Source of the DNA: Acinetobacter sp. S54
GTDB taxonomy: Bacteria; Pseudomonadota; Gammaproteobacteria; Pseudomonadales; Moraxellaceae
NCBI RefSeq assembly: GCF_016624945.1
Contig: NZ_JACVUI010000004.1
Span: 186,001-250,000 of the forward strand
Reading direction: 5' to 3'
DNA length: 64,000 nt
Both the position numbers and the translations under genes were made by a program. The number at the start of each line of letters is the position of its first letter. Position 1 is the stretch's first letter. Below, piece by piece: positions 52,169 through 63,205 of this stretch. Under the pieces are notes generated by a model. The model made no database searches and was not told the origin of the DNA. It was given only the letters and a program-made list of their open reading frames with translations.

Positions 52169-53215
52169 TTGAGTAAAAACCCAGTAATTACAGAATTATT
52201 TGATTCATCAAAACGTACTCAAATCTGGGTCGCTCCAATGGCGGGCGTCACTGACCGCCCATTTAGAATGCTATGTAAATATTTTGGCGCTGGCCATGCA
52301 GTTAGCGAAATGATGACAGCAGACAAAACGCTGCGAATGACTAAAAAAAGCCTATACCGCGCTAATTTTGATGGAGAACTTGCACCCATTTCGGCACAAA
52401 TTGCAGGGTCTGACCCTGAGCAGCTTGCTGAAGCGGCCCGTTATCAGGTCGAAAATGGTGCACAAATCGTTGATATTAATATGGGATGCCCCGCTAAGAA
52501 AGTCTGTAATAAACTTGCAGGTTCAGCATTATTGCAAGACGAAGATCTGGTGGCCCGTATTTTAGATACCGTGGTGGCCGCAGTCGATGTTCCTGTGACG
52601 CTAAAAACACGACTTGGTTTTTTAAATGGTCATGAAAACATTCTAAAAGTTGCCGAACGCGCTGAACAAGCGGGTATTGCAGCATTGGCTTTGCATGGTC
52701 GAACTCGTGAAGATATGTATTTAAATACAGCACGTTATGATTTAATTAAAGAAGTAAAAGGGCTTTTAAGCATTCCTGTGATTGCCAATGGCGATATTGA
52801 TTGCCCAGAAAAGGCTAAATTTGTGCTGGATTATACAGGCGCTGATGCCATTATGATTGGTCGTGCAGCACAGGGTCGTCCATGGATTTTCCGGGAAATT
52901 GCACACTATTTAAAAACAGGTGAACATATGCCTGCCCCTGATATTGCGGAAGTGAAACAGGTGTTGTTAGGTCATTTGAATGAACTCTATCAATTTTATG
53001 GAGAATATTCAGGTTGTCGCATTGCACGTAAACATATTGCCTGGTACACCAAAGGCTTACGTTCAAGTAACGAGTTTCGGCAAAATATGTATAAAGTCGA
53101 AAGTACACATGAACAGGCTCAGGTGGTTGAAGCCTTTTTTAATCAATTGCTTGATCAAGGACAGTTGATGAGTGATGTACAAGTTGAACATGTGGATTTA
53201 TTAGCGATTAGCTAG
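52169..53215 (+). CDS. dusB: tRNA-dihydrouridine synthase B
   Basis: FMN-dependent reductase that makes dihydrouridine in the D-loop of tRNA (position 17 in E. coli). Hallmarks: WVAPMAGVTDRPFRMLCKYFGAGHAVSEMM, QIAGSDPEQLAEAARYQVENGAQIVDINMGCPAKKVCNKLAGSALLQD with the catalytic Cys, LKTRLGFLNG, ALHGRTREDMY, IPVIANGDI and IMIGRAAQGRPWIF. Length 348 (E. coli DusB 321). Translation starts at TTG 52169. In many gammaproteobacteria dusB precedes fis; here no fis follows. Confidence 0.94.
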   Translation: MSKNPVITELFDSSKRTQIWVAPMAGVTDRPFRMLCKYFGAGHAVSEMMTADKTLRMTKKSLYRANFDGELAPISAQIAGSDPEQLAEAARYQVENGAQIVDINMGCPAKKVCNKLAGSALLQDEDLVARILDTVVAAVDVPVTLKTRLGFLNGHENILKVAERAEQAGIAALALHGRTREDMYLNTARYDLIKEVKGLLSIPVIANGDIDCPEKAKFVLDYTGADAIMIGRAAQGRPWIFREIAHYLKTGEHMPAPDIAEVKQVLLGHLNELYQFYGEYSGCRIARKHIAWYTKGLRSSNEFRQNMYKVESTHEQAQVVEAFFNQLLDQGQLMSDVQVEHVDLLAIS

Positions 53216-53223
53216 GGCTTAGC

Positions 53224-54264
53224 TTACTCACACATTTCCAAAACCAGTTGATTGATCAAGTCTCTTGCTTCTATTTCACGAATTTGCGCGACATTACTGC
53301 CTGCCCAAAATGCCCCAAATCCATGATCGCCCATTTGATTCGCAACCGCATGTAACTGTTTTGCAAGGTCGTAAGTATAGGGGTAGGCAGGTACAGATGG
53401 ACGTTCAGGATGGTCAATCTGTGTGTGCCAATGATTAATAATGCCGCGTGCAGGTCTGCCAGAAATACTCGACGTAATTTGAGTAAGTGGCTGATTCAAA
53501 AGTGCCTGACGATAAGCTGCATTCGCATTTGATGTTTTACATTGCACAAAAGCTGTGCCTAATTGAACAGCCTGTGCGCCCAAATTCATAAGTTGTTTAG
53601 CTTGGCGACCATTCATAATACCGCCAGCTGCGATCACAGGCTTTTTACAATGCTGATTAATGAGTTGCACAAGATCAGCCGTTCTCACTGCGCCATCCAT
53701 ATCAGCATTAAATATTCCACGATGCCCACCTGCTTCGATGCCCTGTGCAATAATTATGTCAATTCCCGCAGCTTCAATCGCTTTGGCTTCGGTCAAATTA
53801 GTGGCTGAAACTAAAGTTATGATTCCGCTATTTTTTAAGGCTTGTATCTGATGTGTAGATGGAATACCAAAATGAAAGCTGGCTGCTTTAGGTTGAGTTT
53901 CTAATATCAGATTTAAAAAATCATCATTATCCAAGAAGCTTGGATAAATACAATCAAGTGCTTGAGGTGGCGTTGCATTAAAACGCTCGAATTCTGGTTT
54001 TAGATAGTTGATCCAGCATTGGGCTTCTTGCTCATTTAAAACTTGAGGTTGGTGGCAAAAGAAATTCACCTGAAATGGAGCGTCTGTAAGTGCTTGTGTC
54101 TGGAGTATTTGTTCTCTAGCAGAGCTCAAGTTACTTGCTCCTAAACCCAAAGAACCTAATCCACCAGAGTTAGATACTTCGGCTGCGAGTTCAGGGGTGG
54201 AGACACCGGCCATGGGTGCTAATAGAATAGGATGTTTAATTTCAAGTTGCTGTAAAATTGACAT
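53224..54264 (-). CDS. NAD(P)H-dependent flavin oxidoreductase, nitronate monooxygenase family
   Basis: TIM-barrel FMN enzyme: MSILQQLEIKHPILLAPMAGVSTPELAAEVSNSGGLGSLGLG, the motif IIAQGIEAGGHRGIF, KPVIAAGGIMNGRQ and MNLGAQAVQLGTAFVQC. These fit class I nitronate monooxygenases, which detoxify propionate 3-nitronate and alkyl nitronates. The ATG at 54264 is chosen since the family starts close to this motif; upstream in-frame codons give a 19-residue extension. Length 346. The gene is convergent with dusB, eight bases apart. Confidence 0.87.
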   Translation of the reverse strand: MSILQQLEIKHPILLAPMAGVSTPELAAEVSNSGGLGSLGLGASNLSSAREQILQTQALTDAPFQVNFFCHQPQVLNEQEAQCWINYLKPEFERFNATPPQALDCIYPSFLDNDDFLNLILETQPKAASFHFGIPSTHQIQALKNSGIITLVSATNLTEAKAIEAAGIDIIIAQGIEAGGHRGIFNADMDGAVRTADLVQLINQHCKKPVIAAGGIMNGRQAKQLMNLGAQAVQLGTAFVQCKTSNANAAYRQALLNQPLTQITSSISGRPARGIINHWHTQIDHPERPSVPAYPYTYDLAKQLHAVANQMGDHGFGAFWAGSNVAQIREIEARDLINQLVLEMCE

Positions 54265-54476
54265 ATTCTCATGAACCCGATGTTTTTTATCACCATAGCC
54301 TGAATTGTTGAAAAGATGCAAATAATGTTGGTTATTTAGTTGTTAAATACAGGATGTACATTTGAATTACATTTATCACGACATATCATGTCGTTTTAAT
54401 CTGGGTAAATATTCAGTCAGGCCTATATTTTTTATACTATATTTTGTATAGCTAAACTAAGGTGAGGTCGATACTC

Positions 54477-55736
54477 ATGTCTGATCGTATCCGCGAAAAA
54501 CTGCAAATTTTAGCTGATGCTGCCAAATATGATGTGTCGTGTTCATCTAGTGGTAGTAATCGGCAAAATAAAGATAAAGGGCTGGGCAATACGGGTTCAG
54601 GGATTTGTCATTCCTATACCGAAGATGGTCGCTGCGTTTCTTTACTTAAAATTTTATTCAGTAATGTCTGTATTTTTGATTGTGCTTATTGTGTTTCGCG
54701 CCGTTCTAATGACATTCAGCGTGCCGCATTTACGGTACAGGAAGTGGTTGATCTGACCATTAATTTTTATCGACGCAACTATATTGAAGGTTTGTTTTTA
54801 AGCTCAGGTATTTTTAAATCCGCTGACCATACCATGGAGCGTATGTTGCAAGTGGTGAAAAAACTACGTCTGGAAGAAAATTTTAATGGTTATATTCATT
54901 TAAAAACGATTCCAGGAGCCTCGCCTGAATTGATTACTGAGGCAGGTTTATATGCTGATCGTATGAGTATTAATCTGGAAATGCCTACAGAAGCAGGATT
55001 AAAACGTTTTGCCCCCGAAAAGACACATGCTGAAGTGCAAAAAGATTTGGGAATTGTTCGAGATCGTTTGATACAGTTTAAGGATGAACGCAAATTGATT
55101 CGTACTGTACCCAAGTTTGTCCCAGCAGGGCAAACCACGCAAATGGTGGTCGGTGCAGCCAGCGAAACTGATTATGAGGTGATGATGATGGCGGATCATC
55201 ATTACAAGGAATTTAAACTCAAACGTGTCTATTATTCGGGTTATATTCCAATCAATGAACAAGAAAAAGCTTTACCTGCCATTGGTTCAGCGCCCCCATT
55301 ACTGCGTGAAAATCGGTTGTATCAGTCCGACTGGTTAATGCGTTTTTATGGTTTTGCTGCCGATGAAATTGTAAATCCACAGCACCCCAATCTCGATTTG
55401 GACATTGATCCCAAACTGAGCTGGGCACTTCGTCATCCAGAACAATTTCCTGTCGATTTAAATCAGGCAGATTATAAAATGATTTTACGTGTTCCTGGTA
55501 TTGGTGTGAAATCAGCCAAAAAGATTGTACAAGCGCGACGCTTTGGGGCATTACGAATCGATCAATTGAAACGCATGGGTGTGGCTTATAGTCGAGCTCA
55601 GCATTTTATTCGTTGTGTTGACACGCCACAATTCCAACGAGATCTACAACCCCATCAAGTTCGCCAGCAAATTTTACAATCAGGACAATCTAAATATACG
55701 AAACAGATTTCACCACAATTAGGTTTTGGCTTTTAG
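54477..55736 (+). CDS. Radical SAM protein with HhH domain, putative DNA modification/repair (TIGR03916-like)
   Basis: 419 residues. An N-terminal region DVSCSSSGSNRQ precedes the radical SAM cluster motif CIFDCAYC (C-x3-C-x2-C), a TIM-barrel core with LSSGIF, IHLKTIPGASPE and RMSINLEMPTE, and a C-terminal helix-hairpin-helix domain (ILRVPGIGVKSAKKIVQARRFGALRIDQLKRMG) that binds DNA. This combination is the TIGR03916 family. I know of no established reaction. The next gene is its usual partner, a DUF4130 protein. The ATG at 54477 follows GGTGAGG. Confidence 0.88.
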   Translation: MSDRIREKLQILADAAKYDVSCSSSGSNRQNKDKGLGNTGSGICHSYTEDGRCVSLLKILFSNVCIFDCAYCVSRRSNDIQRAAFTVQEVVDLTINFYRRNYIEGLFLSSGIFKSADHTMERMLQVVKKLRLEENFNGYIHLKTIPGASPELITEAGLYADRMSINLEMPTEAGLKRFAPEKTHAEVQKDLGIVRDRLIQFKDERKLIRTVPKFVPAGQTTQMVVGAASETDYEVMMMADHHYKEFKLKRVYYSGYIPINEQEKALPAIGSAPPLLRENRLYQSDWLMRFYGFAADEIVNPQHPNLDLDIDPKLSWALRHPEQFPVDLNQADYKMILRVPGIGVKSAKKIVQARRFGALRIDQLKRMGVAYSRAQHFIRCVDTPQFQRDLQPHQVRQQILQSGQSKYTKQISPQLGFGF

Positions 55737-55763
55737 CCTGATGATTTTTAATGTATTGATGCA

Positions 55764-56543
55764 ATGATCATTTATCAGTTTGATGGGAGTATGACAGGAC
55801 TCTTAAGTTGTATTTTTAGGGCATTCCAATTTAAAGAGTTTGAGGTGCAATTGGCGCTTGAGCATCAGGTGCAGGATTCGCTTTTTGCAGAAAGTATTGT
55901 GGTTTCAAATCATGAGCAGCAAGCGCTGAGGGTATGGACGGGCTTGAGTCGAAAGCTTTCACCAGAAGGGCTAAAGCGTTTTTATTATACGTTTTTATCT
56001 GAACAATTAATTGCGTTTCAGCATTTGTTTAATTTTGCTGTGTATGTATTCCAAAGTTCATTTTCCGTTGAAAAAAATTATGGACATGCTGACGTACTTG
56101 CTGTTTCTCAATGGACAAAGCAAGTGGGACGTGAAAAACATCGTATGGAAGCCTTTGTTCGTTTTAAGAAAACACAGGAAGGTTTGTTTATTAGCTTGGT
56201 ACGTCCAGATTTTAATGTATTACCGTTGATTGAAAGACATTTTAAGGCACGTTATCAGGATCAAAAATGGCTGATTTATGATGAAAAACGCCATTATGGT
56301 ATTTTTTATGATTTAAACCAAACGCATCAGATTGAACTGGATGCCTCTTATATTGATAGAAATATCAATAATGGTTTTAGTCAGGAGTTTTGTCTGGCAT
56401 TGGATGAAAACGAAGCTTTGTATGACCAACTGTGGAAAGACTATTTTAAAAGTGTCAATATCGATGCGCGTAACAATATTAAATTGCATATTCAATATGT
56501 TCCGAAACGCTATTGGCGTTATATGAATGAAAAAATCCTGTAA
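55764..56543 (+). CDS. DUF4130 / TIGR03915-like DNA-metabolism protein
   Basis: 259 residues: MIIYQFDGSMTGLLSCIFRAFQFKE, RVWTGLSRKLSP, VAVYVFQSSFSVEKNYG-type helix, WTKQVGREKHRMEAFVRFKKTQEGLFISLVRPDFNVLPLIERHFKARYQDQKWLIYDEKRHYGIFYD and RNNIKLHIQYVPKRYWRYMNEK. This is the TIGR03915 (DUF4130) family, often fused to a uracil-DNA-glycosylase domain in other bacteria; here no glycosylase domain is present. It sits 27 bases downstream of the radical SAM gene, its known partner, so the two probably act together on DNA. Confidence 0.86.
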   Translation: MIIYQFDGSMTGLLSCIFRAFQFKEFEVQLALEHQVQDSLFAESIVVSNHEQQALRVWTGLSRKLSPEGLKRFYYTFLSEQLIAFQHLFNFAVYVFQSSFSVEKNYGHADVLAVSQWTKQVGREKHRMEAFVRFKKTQEGLFISLVRPDFNVLPLIERHFKARYQDQKWLIYDEKRHYGIFYDLNQTHQIELDASYIDRNINNGFSQEFCLALDENEALYDQLWKDYFKSVNIDARNNIKLHIQYVPKRYWRYMNEKIL

Positions 56544-56678
56544 TTGGTTCAACGGGTTTTGACTTAACGGAAACATTCTTCAAACGATCCTTTCCGCAGT
56601 AGAATTTTCCATGAAAAGCTTGTTTATAAAAAATACAAGGACATAGTTTGCAACCCAATATTATAGTCTGACTAAATA

Positions 56679-57380
56679 CTACATTGGGCCGACATGGAAC
56701 AGTGAGCCAATCCAAGTCGAAAAAGCCATTGCCAAAATACCCCACACTGTAATCCGTAGGCTACCTTTCCAAAGAGAAGTACCAGCAAAATAACTAGATA
56801 ATGCTCCCATTAAACTCAAGGAAATAATTCCTACAATAAGCACAATTTTTGATACAAGTTGTTCAGGGCTAAACAAGATCGCAAGCATGGGACATAACGC
56901 ACCCAGTGAAAATGATAACGCTGAGGATAATGCAGCCTGTATAGGTCGGGCAGCAGTTTGTTCGGTTATTCCAATTTCATCACGGGCATGTGCTTCCAAG
57001 GCATCTTTTTCAGTAAGCTGAAGGGCGACTTCTTTGGCCAGTTCAGGCGATAACCCACGACGAATGTAAATGATCGTAAGTTCTTCCAATTCTAAATGTG
57101 GGTGTTGTTCAAGTAAATTTGCTTCAAACTTTAAATCTGCATGTTCAATATCTTTTTGGGACTGTACTGAAACATATTCACCCGCAGCCATTGAGGTTGC
57201 ACCTGAAATCAAGCCTGCCAAACAAGCAATAAATAAAGTATGCGTACTTGCTCCACTGGCAGCCATTCCCATCACCAGACTAGTAACGGAAATAATGCCA
57301 TCATTAGCGCCTAAAACAGACGCACGAAGCCAGCCAGTACGTTGAATAAAATGGGGTTCATCATGATGGGAATACGACAT
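56679..57380 (-). CDS. VIT-family (VIT1/CCC1) Fe2+/Mn2+ transporter
   Basis: 233-residue inner-membrane protein with five transmembrane helices: GWLRASVLGANDGIISVTSLVMGMAASG, LAGLISGATSMAAGEYVSVQSQKDIEHADL, a charged cytosolic part with acidic residues (LEQHPHLELEELTIIYIRRGL) that binds metal, and two C-terminal helices. This is the VIT1/CCC1 family, exporting or storing iron or manganese. The metal-binding Glu-rich loop is intact. Transcribed divergently from the following Ohr gene. Confidence 0.9.
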   Translation of the reverse strand: MSYSHHDEPHFIQRTGWLRASVLGANDGIISVTSLVMGMAASGASTHTLFIACLAGLISGATSMAAGEYVSVQSQKDIEHADLKFEANLLEQHPHLELEELTIIYIRRGLSPELAKEVALQLTEKDALEAHARDEIGITEQTAARPIQAALSSALSFSLGALCPMLAILFSPEQLVSKIVLIVGIISLSLMGALSSYFAGTSLWKGSLRITVWGILAMAFSTWIGSLFHVGPM

Positions 57381-57775
57381 AAATCGCCTAAAAGTATACT
57401 TTTATATTTTGCCAACAAGCATGCTGAATTGACAGGAAAAAAGCAAGAAAATCATCGAGCGCCTTGTATATTTAATAGTTAGAAACGTAGAGTCGAGTGA
57501 TGGGATTCAGATTAAAAAACTTCATTTTCAAAAAATGTTTTTTAGTGATTTTAAAGTTTAGCTATTTTTAGATGTTTATTTAAAGATCAATATTGCTGCA
57601 TAATTCTTCTAGTCCCATTTATTAACTTGAATGCATTTTAAATAAGTTAAATCTTTTACCTTTAAAAACTTGTTTTTACAATAAACTCGTATTCCAACAA
57701 CATAAATTAAAAAAAATGCAGTCTTTTCGTTTTAGAGTAGATAGAGCTTTTTATAACAATATTACAGGAATAATT
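57381..57775. other. 395-base noncoding region before ohr
   Basis: AT-rich and without a gene. The reading frame of ohr is open from an upstream ATG at 57716 but lacks family sequence there. Neither a clear consensus promoter nor an obvious OhrR-type palindrome (TACAATT/AATTGTA) is visible. The imperfect repeat AACTT / AAGTT (57626-57650 area) is weak. Confidence 0.4.
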
Positions 57776-58204
57776 ATGTCTCTCGAAAAAGTAGTCTATC
57801 GTGCCAAAGCTAAGGCAACAGGTGGTCGAGATGGTCAAGTGGTTTCTTCAGACGGTGTTCTCAATGTAAAGCTCGGTGTTCCTAAAGAGATGGGTGGAGC
57901 AGGGGGTGCAGTAACCAATCCAGAGCAACTCTTTGCGGGTGGTTATTCTGCTTGTTTTCTAGGCGCGTTAAAGTTCGTTGCTCATCGCGATAAAATAAAG
58001 ATTCCAGCAGATGCTTATATCGAAGGTGAAGTGGGCATCGGACCTATTCCTACAGGTTTCGGCATTGAAGCTAAATTGAATATTCATTTAGAAGGAATGG
58101 ATGAAGAAGAGGCAAAAAAACTGGTGGATGCAGCACATATTGTATGCCCGTATTCAAACGCGACGCGTGGAAATATTGATGTTGATCTAAATGTTATTGT
58201 CTAG
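57776..58204 (+). CDS. ohr: Organic hydroperoxide resistance protein
   Basis: Thiol peroxidase of the OsmC/Ohr family reducing organic hydroperoxides with lipoamide. From the ATG at 57776 (142 residues, typical length): MSLEKVVYRAKAKATGGRDGQV, GVPKEMGGAGGAVTNPEQLFAGGYSACFLGALKF with the peroxidatic Cys, and HIVCPYSNATRGNIDVDL with the resolving Cys. The Arg-Glu pair expected near the active site is in GGRDG and GVP.EMGG. AGGAA precedes the ATG. No OhrR gene is adjacent. Confidence 0.94.
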   Translation: MSLEKVVYRAKAKATGGRDGQVVSSDGVLNVKLGVPKEMGGAGGAVTNPEQLFAGGYSACFLGALKFVAHRDKIKIPADAYIEGEVGIGPIPTGFGIEAKLNIHLEGMDEEEAKKLVDAAHIVCPYSNATRGNIDVDLNVIV

Positions 58205-58429
58205 TCAGACTATATATTTTGATTAGAATCACAATTTGTTGCTTGGCAATGGTTATTCATACACACATAAACAATTAAAAATAAAATATTTAATAGATAG
58301 ATAGATCGGCTAAATATAAATATTAATTATTCTAATGATTAGGCGTTCCTAATTCAGATTGGGGATGCTACAAAACACAAAATCAGTAACTCTTAAACTT
58401 AATAATAAAGAAAGTGAGAGGTTAAAATA

Positions 58430-60112
58430 ATGGAATGGCTACAAAGTGTATTAAAACATAGTCCAGAGATACTCCTATTTCTATCTCTCGCGATTGGATT
58501 CTGGATTGGCAAATTCCAGATAGGAAAATTCCAGCTGGGTGGCGTTGCAGGCTCTTTGCTGGTTGCAGTAGTGCTGAGCCTAGTCGGTGTATCTGTTGAT
58601 AATGGTGTGAAATCTATCCTTTTCGCATTATTTATATATGCAGTCGGTTTTGAAAGCGGTCCACAATTTTTCAAATCGCTTGGTCTGGAATCTATTAAGG
58701 AAATACTACTGGCAGGGTTCATGGCAATCTGCGGATTAGTCACTGTTCTGATCATGGCCAAAATTTTCCATTTAGATAAAGGTTTGGCCGCTGGTCTGGC
58801 TGCAGGTGGCATGACTCAATCAGCAATTATCGGTACAGCCGGTGATGCATTATCTCGACTTGATTTACCTGTAGATGAAATTTCCCGATTACAAGCAAAT
58901 GTGGCCATCGGTTATGCGGTAACTTACATTTTTGGCTCATTAGGGGCAATTATTGTTTGTTCTAATATTTTGCCTAAATTTATGGGTAAAGAAATTCGCG
59001 ATGACGCAATCAAAGCTCAGTCCGAGTTGCTTAAAGGAGCGATTGAATTAGCTCCTGGTCAGGAAATGGCGATGCCAGAGATTGTCGGTCGTATTTATAA
59101 AGTAGAACACGCTTCGGGTAAATCCATTGCTTCTCTTGAGGCTGAGGCTGGAAGTATTACGATTGAAAAGCTAAAACGTAAAGATCAATTAATTGATGCT
59201 AGCCCAGAAACTGTTCTTCAAACAGATGATATCGTATTGGTTGTAGGTCGTCGTCCGGCGGTTGTGGCTATGTCAACTGAGATTGGTTCAGAACTTCAGT
59301 CATCGACGGGTATGGAAATGGTGATGGATACGACTGATATCATCCTGAAACATTCTAAATATATCAATCGTACTCTGGCTGACTTAAAGGCCAATACACC
59401 ACCTTATCTCAAACACGGCATTTATATTATTTCGATTAAGCGAAATGGTGAAAAAATTGTATTAACTGACGATGTCATTTTTCAACGTGGCGATATTGTA
59501 ACCGTGTACGGTACTCAAAGTGATCTTGCGCGAGTCATTAAAGAGGCAGGTCAGGCTTTACCAGAAAGTCTGAAAACCGATTGGGTTTTTCACGGCGCTG
59601 GTATTGCAGTAGGTTTAATCATTGGATTAATCGTGGTTCGTCTTGGTGGTATTCCATTGACATTGGGTGCAGGCGGCGGCGCTTTGCTTTCAGGTCTGGC
59701 TTTTGGTTGGTTGCGTAGTCGAAATGAGTTACATGGAAATATGCCACTTGCAGCTTCTCAACTTCTTCGTGATTTAGGCTTGGCAGGTTTTGTTGCGGCT
59801 GTCGGTTTGCAATCTGGCCTACAAGCAATTCAAACCATTAAAGAAAGTGGTTTATCTTTGTTCCTGATCGGTGTCGTAGTCACGATAGTCCCTCTCATAC
59901 TAACGATGCTGTTTGGACGTTACATTCTTAAATATAACAATGTCGCAGTATTTGCTGGCGCACTTTCAGGTGCTCGTAGTGCCAATCCTGCGTTTGGTGA
60001 GGTTTTGGATAAAGCCGGTAACTCAATTCCAACCGTTCCCTTTGCGATTACATATGCCTTAGCCAATGTATTTTTAACGTTATTAGGGCCTTTGATTGTG
60101 GGACTGGCGTAG
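58430..60112 (+). CDS. aspT: Aspartate:alanine antiporter
   Basis: 560-residue inner-membrane antiporter of the AAE family. Two transmembrane bundles (residues about 10-190 and 390-560) flank two soluble TrkA-C-like domains (about 205-380: KVEHASGKSIASLEAEAGSITIEKLKRKDQLIDASPE and RTLADLKANTPPYLKHGIYIISIKRNGEK). Conserved GGMTQSAIIGTAGDALSRL, GAGGGALLSGLAFGWLRS and GALSGARSANPAF motifs are seen. It exchanges extracellular aspartate for alanine; coupled with the next gene, a decarboxylase consuming a cytosolic proton, it builds a proton-motive force. Confidence 0.92.
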   Translation: MEWLQSVLKHSPEILLFLSLAIGFWIGKFQIGKFQLGGVAGSLLVAVVLSLVGVSVDNGVKSILFALFIYAVGFESGPQFFKSLGLESIKEILLAGFMAICGLVTVLIMAKIFHLDKGLAAGLAAGGMTQSAIIGTAGDALSRLDLPVDEISRLQANVAIGYAVTYIFGSLGAIIVCSNILPKFMGKEIRDDAIKAQSELLKGAIELAPGQEMAMPEIVGRIYKVEHASGKSIASLEAEAGSITIEKLKRKDQLIDASPETVLQTDDIVLVVGRRPAVVAMSTEIGSELQSSTGMEMVMDTTDIILKHSKYINRTLADLKANTPPYLKHGIYIISIKRNGEKIVLTDDVIFQRGDIVTVYGTQSDLARVIKEAGQALPESLKTDWVFHGAGIAVGLIIGLIVVRLGGIPLTLGAGGGALLSGLAFGWLRSRNELHGNMPLAASQLLRDLGLAGFVAAVGLQSGLQAIQTIKESGLSLFLIGVVVTIVPLILTMLFGRYILKYNNVAVFAGALSGARSANPAFGEVLDKAGNSIPTVPFAITYALANVFLTLLGPLIVGLA

Positions 60113-60135
60113 AAATTAATTCATCAATTTTCTAA

Positions 60136-61761
<1,626 letters not shown>

Positions 61762-61783
61762 GCGACTATAAAAATACGTCCTG

Positions 61784-61822
61784 TCCCTGATATATGAAAA
61801 TGTATCAGGGATTTTATTTTTT
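61784..61822 (+). terminator. Terminator of the aspTD operon
   Basis: Stem TCCCTGATA / TATCAGGGA (61784-61792 and 61803-61811), then TTTTATTTTTT. Confidence 0.88.
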
Positions 61823-61996
61823 AATGCATCAGGAATGCTTTAATTTATTTGATATTTCACAAAGCAAGTGTATTTTTAAGGAAGATCTGACTATAAAGTT
61901 CTCAACTGTAGAACAATAAACGGTGATTTTTAGTGTAAAAATTATTAGCATCTTGAAGTTTAACGATAGAACAACAACATCGAAAAGGAAGTAAAA

Positions 61997-63142
61997 ATGC
62001 TAGCTTATGATGCTGATCTGGAATTATTTCGCGATAATTTTAAACGTTATATGAATGAGCAGATTGCTCCGCATTATGATCAATGGGAACGTGAAGGTAT
62101 CATGCCACGTTCAGTATGGTCATCGCTGGGTGAAAATGGTTTTTTATGTGTCGATGTGCCTGAAGCTTATGGTGGCTATGGCGTACCTACACACTACTCT
62201 TTAATGTTGGTTGAAGAATCTGCCCGTGCAGGTTACGGAGCTTTATCAACAGCAATTTCATGTCATTCAGAAATTGCTGCGCCTTATATTCTGCATATTG
62301 CAAATGAAGAACAAAAGCAATATTGGCTGCCTAAAATGGTGAGTGGTGAAGTGGTTGGTGCGATTGGTATGACGGAACCAGGAGCTGGTTCTGATTTACA
62401 AGCGATGCGTACCAGTGCGATTTTGCAAGATGATCATTATATTCTCAATGGTTCTAAAACGTTTATCTCAAACGGTCAACATGCAGACTTGGTTGTACTT
62501 GCAGTCAAAACAGATCCGCAGGCACGTGCTAAAGGCGTATCACTGTTACTCGTCGATACTCATCTGGACGGTTTTAAAAAAGGCACGAATCTCGATAAAA
62601 TCGGGCTGCACTCACAGGATACCTCTGAACTTTTCTTTGACAATGTCAACGTTCCAAAAGATCAGTTATTAGGGCAGCCTGGACAAGGTTTTGCTTATCT
62701 GATGCAGGAATTACCACGTGAACGAACTGCCATTGCAGCTACAGCTTTAGGTGCAATTCGTGGTGCGATTGATGTCACCATCAAATATGTTAAAGAGCGT
62801 CAGGCTTTTGGTCAGCCCATCGCAAACTTTCAAAATACACGTTTTGTTTTGGCGCAGGCAAAAATTGATGAGCTAGCAACAGCAGCCTTTTATAATCAAA
62901 ACCTTGCTTTGTATCAAGACGCAAAACTGGATGTAGAGACGGCAGCAGCTCTGAAAAGCTTTAGTACCGATATGCAAATGAAAGTTGCTGACAATTTACT
63001 GCAACTGTTTGGCGGTTATGGTTATATGACTGAATATCCAATTTCACGTTTCTTTGTTGATGCTCGTATTCAACGTATTTATGGGGGAACCAATGAAATT
63101 ATGAAAGAAATTGTAGCGCGTGGCATTATTGGAAAAGCATAA
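61997..63142 (+). CDS. Acyl-CoA dehydrogenase
   Basis: 381 residues with the full fold: NEQIAPHYDQWEREGIMPRSVW, IGMTEPGAGSDLQAMRT for FAD binding, INGSKTFISNGQHADL-like strand, RQAFGQPIANFQNTRF, FGGYGYMTEYPISRFFVDARIQRIYGGTNEIMKEIVAR. In YGGTNE the MCAD catalytic-Glu position is Gly; the Glu of LPRERTAIAA (about residue 245) occupies the alternative position used by long-chain and isovaleryl-type enzymes. Probably a medium- or long-chain or branched acyl substrate. It is isolated from other beta-oxidation genes, and preceded by AAAAGGAAG. Confidence 0.9.
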   Translation: MLAYDADLELFRDNFKRYMNEQIAPHYDQWEREGIMPRSVWSSLGENGFLCVDVPEAYGGYGVPTHYSLMLVEESARAGYGALSTAISCHSEIAAPYILHIANEEQKQYWLPKMVSGEVVGAIGMTEPGAGSDLQAMRTSAILQDDHYILNGSKTFISNGQHADLVVLAVKTDPQARAKGVSLLLVDTHLDGFKKGTNLDKIGLHSQDTSELFFDNVNVPKDQLLGQPGQGFAYLMQELPRERTAIAATALGAIRGAIDVTIKYVKERQAFGQPIANFQNTRFVLAQAKIDELATAAFYNQNLALYQDAKLDVETAAALKSFSTDMQMKVADNLLQLFGGYGYMTEYPISRFFVDARIQRIYGGTNEIMKEIVARGIIGKA

Positions 63143-63161
63143 AAGTCATGTAAAAATATTT

Positions 63162-63195
63162 AAAAACGGTAGATCATCATCTACCGTTTTTTTTT
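63162..63195. terminator. Bidirectional terminator
   Basis: Stem AAAACGGTAGAT / ATCTACCGTTTT (63163-63174 and 63179-63190), loop CATC, with T-run. Confidence 0.9.
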
Positions 63196-63205
63196 GTAAG
63201 AAGTA

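Noticed and set aside
57381..57775. OhrR operator before ohr
   Set aside because: Searched by eye for a TACAATT/AATTGTA palindrome; only weak AT-rich partial repeats were found.
58290..58310. Short run of ATAG repeats before aspT
   Set aside because: Only about four units of four bases, which is too short to be called a functional repeat.
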